From: Antedon mediterranea
Lineage: Eukaryota; Echinodermata; Crinoidea; Comatulida; Antedonidae
Length of the DNA stretch: 64,000 bases
Reading direction: 5' to 3'
Assembly (NCBI RefSeq): GCF_964355755.1
Contig: NC_092674.1
Coordinates: 22,036,001 to 22,100,000, forward strand
Positions 60,629 to 64,000 of this stretch are shown here, piece by piece. Below the pieces are notes generated by a model. That model was not told the DNA's origin and did no database searches. It saw only the letters and a list, made by a program, of their open reading frames with translations. The position numbers were made by a program, and so were the translations under genes. How positions within the stretch are numbered: the first letter of the stretch is position 1; the number at the start of each line of letters is the position of its first letter.

Positions 60629-61614
60629 TCTTTTATAATTATTGAAAATATTATATTTCAAAGATTTACAGTTATTGAACGGATATATATACTTCTAATA
60701 TTTCATAAACCGTGTGTCGTTTTAACAAATTTGAGATTTATGCATGCTTTTTTAAGTCATAATTGGTGTGTTGTAAGAGGTTTTGAAGATTTGTGGTGTG
60801 CTCTTCCTTTAAACCTACTACCTACCTTGTATTGACAAACACAATTGACGATGATGATGTGATTTATTATCGTTTATTCTTATTACAAACATACGAGAAC
60901 ACACGCGTACAAACTAATACTTTTATACATATTATTTCCTCATTTTTCATTTTCATTTCATTTGCATTTTTATTCCAAAACAAGACAAAATTCTACATAA
61001 TAAAACAAAATAGGAAAATAGAATGGTATAAAAACTAAACACGAAAGCTTTAAACATTTTAATTCAAAATAAGCATTACGAGTTGTATACAAAGTGACAA
61101 GAAACAATAAAATCCTAATAACAAAAGAACGTGTTGAAAGAAAGTTGTGTAAGTAACATCATGGAACTATATATATATATATATATATATTACAGTTCCA
61201 TGGTAACATAAAACAAACATTAACTCTAAAGCGTGATTTCATGGTATTAACCTGTCTTTACCTATTATCACAAAACAATTCATTACATGGAATACATTTG
61301 ATACAGCACAAAAGGATTAAACTAATATGTCATATATAACACTTGAAATAAGAGAAAATACACAAATTAGCTTAAAAATTATCTGAATAAAGCATTGAAA
61401 TCAAAGTAATAACAACAATACAGTCTCACAGCTAAGTAAAGTGTACTTTTTACCAAAGTTATCGAATTACCGAAATCAATTTAATGTAATGATATTGTTA
61501 ATATTAGTTGTAAATACTTTAATTTAGGACTCATGCATAACGAGATAGTGAGTAAATTAATTGAGTGTTTTATCAATGATGAACGGACATTTCAATCGGC
61601 ACATAAGTTATAGT
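60629..61614. other. Intergenic, between gene F stop and gene E leader blocks
   Basis: AT-rich with a TA dinucleotide run at 61161-61190 flanked by CATGGAACTATA and ACAGTTCCATGG, an inverted pair. No coding sequence recognised. Confidence 0.5.
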
Positions 61615-64000
61615 TTATTGGTCTACGCTAGAAAAGTATAGATCCTTTGTTAGGGTGTACTGGGGAGCTGGTACCCTGGTGCGGGTAACTTTATTTACCT
61701 GATCATTCACAATTGTTAGAATATCTAGAATGTGATCTTTATGATGTCGTTCTTCTAAAACCTTTGTTAGATTTATAATGAAATGCGTACCTTTATCCGT
61801 GTTTCTAACTGACTTTGTTAGAGGTGGCGTCGAGTATCCAAATAGGAAATCCGGATCACTAGGAATTGGTTCAACCCCATCTTCACCTGAATTTTGTGGT
61901 CGGCATGCTTGTATGAAGAATAATTTTGGTTTGGAAATAAGATTTGTGCATTTATCCTTTCGAAAATTGTTGGTCAGTTCCACAATCTTACAACTCTTTC
62001 CGTCACTACCATAAACAATTCCAAGACGACCATGAGACAATATAAAGCAAACAAAACAATCATATGTTTTATGTTGCTCACGTTTACTCATTTCGCACAT
62101 CACATCTTTCATCTCTTGAGCAGTTTGATTGGATTTCACCTCAACAACAAAGCCTATGTTTTTAAAAACACGATTTAGATGAGCTGTTGAGAAACGTACC
62201 AGTATATTTTATTTACATTATAATTATTTGGTAAATTTATCGATTCAAATTAATCAATTAAATGTCTAAACCACCCGGTGATATACTGAAATTGAATTAA
62301 TTAATTTGAAACGACAAGATGAGGAAATCTGTGAGAAAGAGAAAAAGTCGCCCCAACCGAGACTCTCTTCTGCTTGATATGCAGCTGTCCTAACCATTAG
62401 ACCACTGGAGATGTCATGGTATTGTTCAAACTCAATTGGATAGCGACTCTTTAATATTCTCGGCGTGGTACGGCGGAACAGCACTAGTCCCTCAATTGTA
62501 AGCACGCGCACCAGAGATCAAATTGATACGCCCTCATCTTTCAGTATTTTATTCACGAAGCGGGATCTCCAAAGAGATACTTTTATATATATAAACACAT
62601 CAGGCATAGAACATTAATTCTAAACCACCCTGTGATATAATGAAATTTAAATTTGAAACATTAAAGATGAGGAAATCTGTGAGAATGAAAAAAAGTCGCT
62701 CAACCAAGGCTCGAACGCGGAACCTTCTCCTTGATATGCAGAATACTGAAAAATTACAATGATGTGGGTATCAGTGGCTGGATCTCAATGGAGATACAAA
62801 AAAAGCAAACATCAAAACGATAAAGAAAAACAGCCAGAAAGTTATCAGCGCTTTCGGGCAACACTAGCCCTTCATCAGTGCAAATGAAGGTACTTGGACA
62901 AAGATAGATAGATATATAAGGCAAGCACTGCCTGAGTAGACAGGAATAAAAGAAATAAAACCAAAGAGGCACAAGGCTTGTGAATAGAGGGTGGATATAG
63001 TATTGGGTTAGAAAACAAAGAAGATTAGATAGCTTGCTTATAGCTTAACAAAAATAGCTTAATAAACAGCTTAAATGGTCGTTAATATTGAAACATAAAT
63101 TTAGGTAGTCAATGGAGTAATTTTAAGTCCAAAAGGTTTTGTGGTTTTAAGAAGTAATTTCCACTGGTTTCCTTTGTCTTTACGAGTTTTGTCGCTCCAT
63201 TTGACATCGTGGTCTATTGTAATAACTCTGAAATTAGCAATCGAGTGACCAGCTGAATTAAAATGTTCGGCTACAGGTTGATCAAGCTTTAATGTTTTGA
63301 TAGCTGATCTGTGTTGTGTCATTCTCATACAGGGCGTGTTTTTTGTTTCCCCGACATACTCTTTGCAAGATTTGCCGCACAGGCTTTGGCTGTCATGAGA
63401 GTTAATTTCACTCATTTGGATATTACTAATATATCACGAAGGTTGGGAGGTCTATGAAATGCAATGATAGGTGGTTCCGGAAAAACAGTCCTGAGACGTT
63501 TTGTGGACTGTAGAATGGGCATATGTTTTCAATAATAGCCCGTAATGGAGGCAACATAAGGTGATAGGTTGTGACCAATGACACTCTGGTCGAATTTGGC
63601 TGACGTGGTTTGTACATCAGTGTCTGATATTGAGGAATGTCTTTTGCTTTCTTTATAACAGTTTTAATGTATATATATATATAAAGAGTCGTTATCCAAT
63701 CGAGTTCGAACAATACCATGAAAGCCCCAGTGGTCTAATGGTTAGGACATCTGCATATCAAGCAGGCGGTCCGAGTTCGAGTCTCGGTTGGGGTGACTTT
63801 TTCTCATTCTCACAGATTTCCTCATCTTTATCGTTTCAAATTAAATTATGTAATTAATTAAATTTCAGTATATCACCGGGCGGTTTAGAATTAATGTTCT
63901 TTGCCTCTTGTGTTTATATATATATAAAGTATCTCTTCGGAGATCCCGCCTCGTGAATAAAAATACTGAAAGATGAGGGCCTATCAATATGATCTCTGTT
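61615..64000 (-). CDS. Gene F: caspase-8-like protease, last exon only
   Basis: The exon 62183-61615 starts after TTTCTCAACAG and reads AHLNRVFKNIGFVVEVKSNQ, followed by DCFVCFILSHGRLG (catalytic His kept), QACRPQ (Cys kept), DFLFGYST, SVRNTDKGTHF (S1 Arg kept) and YTLTKDLYFSSVDQ. It begins in phase 1 like the matching exon of genes B-E. The exon with the p20 start is not found between 62184 and 64000, a stretch filled with SINE and Penelope-like sequence, so it probably lies beyond the window. A broken gene is possible but nothing in the exon shows damage. Confidence 0.75.
62266..62505 (-). repeat. tRNA-derived SINE, GGTTTAGA-tailed family
   Basis: On the minus strand, a tRNA-like head (AGTGGTCTAATGGTTAGGAC), then a damaged B-box area, GTCGCCCCAACCG in reverse, CTTTCTCACAGATTTCCTCA and the end ATATCACCGGGTGGTTTAGA. 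Confidence 0.65.
62506..62744 (-). repeat. SINE fragment, same family
   Basis: It contains CTCATCTTTCAGTATTTTAT, GATCTCCAAAGAGATACTTT, CTAAACCACCCTGTGATATA and ends inside the head (CTTGATATGCAG) where the Penelope-like sequence begins. Confidence 0.6.
62745..63690 (-). mobile_element. Penelope-like element fragment (RT end + GIY-YIG endonuclease)
   Basis: Two minus-strand frames. 63690-63426 has KAKDIPQYQTLMYKPR and LPPLRAIIENICPF (late reverse transcriptase). 63415-63101 has CKEYVGETKN, RMTQHRSAIK, VAEHFNSAGHS and LKTTKPFGL (GIY-YIG type, with the YVGET variant). A frame break separates them. The 3' flank holds a hammerhead-like core. It is flanked by SINE copies in opposite orientations. 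Confidence 0.7.
62849..62878 (-). ncRNA. Hammerhead ribozyme-like core
   Basis: The minus strand reads CTGATGA, then GGGC-TAGTGTT-GCCC (a 4-bp stem II), then GAAA. This is the conserved catalytic core order. Hammerhead motifs are known in Penelope-like elements. I cannot build convincing stems I and III around it, so activity is doubtful. Confidence 0.35.
63690..64000 (+). repeat. tRNA-derived SINE, best-preserved copy
   Basis: The head 63722-63796 has AGTGGTCTAATGGTTAGGAC (A box), ATCTGCATATCAAGCAG and GAGTTCGAGTCTCGG (B box). The body follows with GATTTCCTCATCTTT and TATCACCGGGCGGTTTAGA, then the shared distal segment with GTATCTCTTCGGAGATCCC. It is not a functional tRNA, because the acceptor arms do not pair cleanly. 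Confidence 0.7.

Noticed and set aside
63722-63796. Functional tRNA gene
   Set aside because: The A and B boxes are good, but the sequence continues into a SINE body seen in three other copies, and the acceptor stem pairs poorly.

Overview
This is a window of animal nuclear DNA. It is AT-rich and intron-rich, and it is crowded with SINEs, MITEs, Helitron-like, Penelope-like and CR1/L2-like elements. A marine invertebrate deuterostome, perhaps an echinoderm, would fit, but the source is an inference and I could not identify a species.

The host genes form one cluster, all on the minus strand, of caspase-8-like and related death-pathway genes. From left to right: gene A (<1-4272, plus a leader exon at 5634-5790) encodes tandem death effector domains, and its catalytic end lies off the left edge. 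Gene B (7539-9651) is a short prodomain-less caspase whose catalytic His is Tyr. Gene C (15043-18041) is an intact-looking caspase. Gene D (26154-42586) is reconstructed as a fusion: a pseudo-caspase domain that has lost His, Cys and an S1 Arg, followed by a Roc GTPase, a COR region and three death domains. Gene E (52897-58150) is an intact caspase and a close paralogue of C. Gene F (61615 to beyond 64000) is the last exon of a further caspase. I traced exons by hand from splice sites and reading phase; every junction in B, C, D and E closes in frame.

Genes A to E each have, 1-4 kb upstream of the coding start, a copy of a conserved non-coding leader exon and promoter block that ends in a splice donor (AAG|GTAAA-like). 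In front of gene E this block is triplicated in tandem with a period of about 688 bp. The shared promoter, shared phase-1 exon layout and varied architecture suggest a locally duplicated innate-immunity or cell-death family, in which catalytic caspases, dead caspases, a DED protein and a GTPase/death-domain scaffold may be co-expressed.

Mobile DNA fills the introns and gaps. There are Helitron-like copies at 27771, 44849, 46835, 53605 and 60553, and a CR1/L2-like retrotransposon with one frameshift at 29124-32727. A 2.5 kb inverted-repeat element with a 9-bp target duplication lies at 22385-24889, and a 3.5 kb long-TIR element at 18123-21654. Penelope-like 3' fragments occur at 48549 and 62745. 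The rest includes several TTAA-flanked MITEs, tRNA- and 5S-derived SINEs, a Tigger/pogo transposase relic and two minisatellites. I found no CRISPR array, operon or functional RNA gene.
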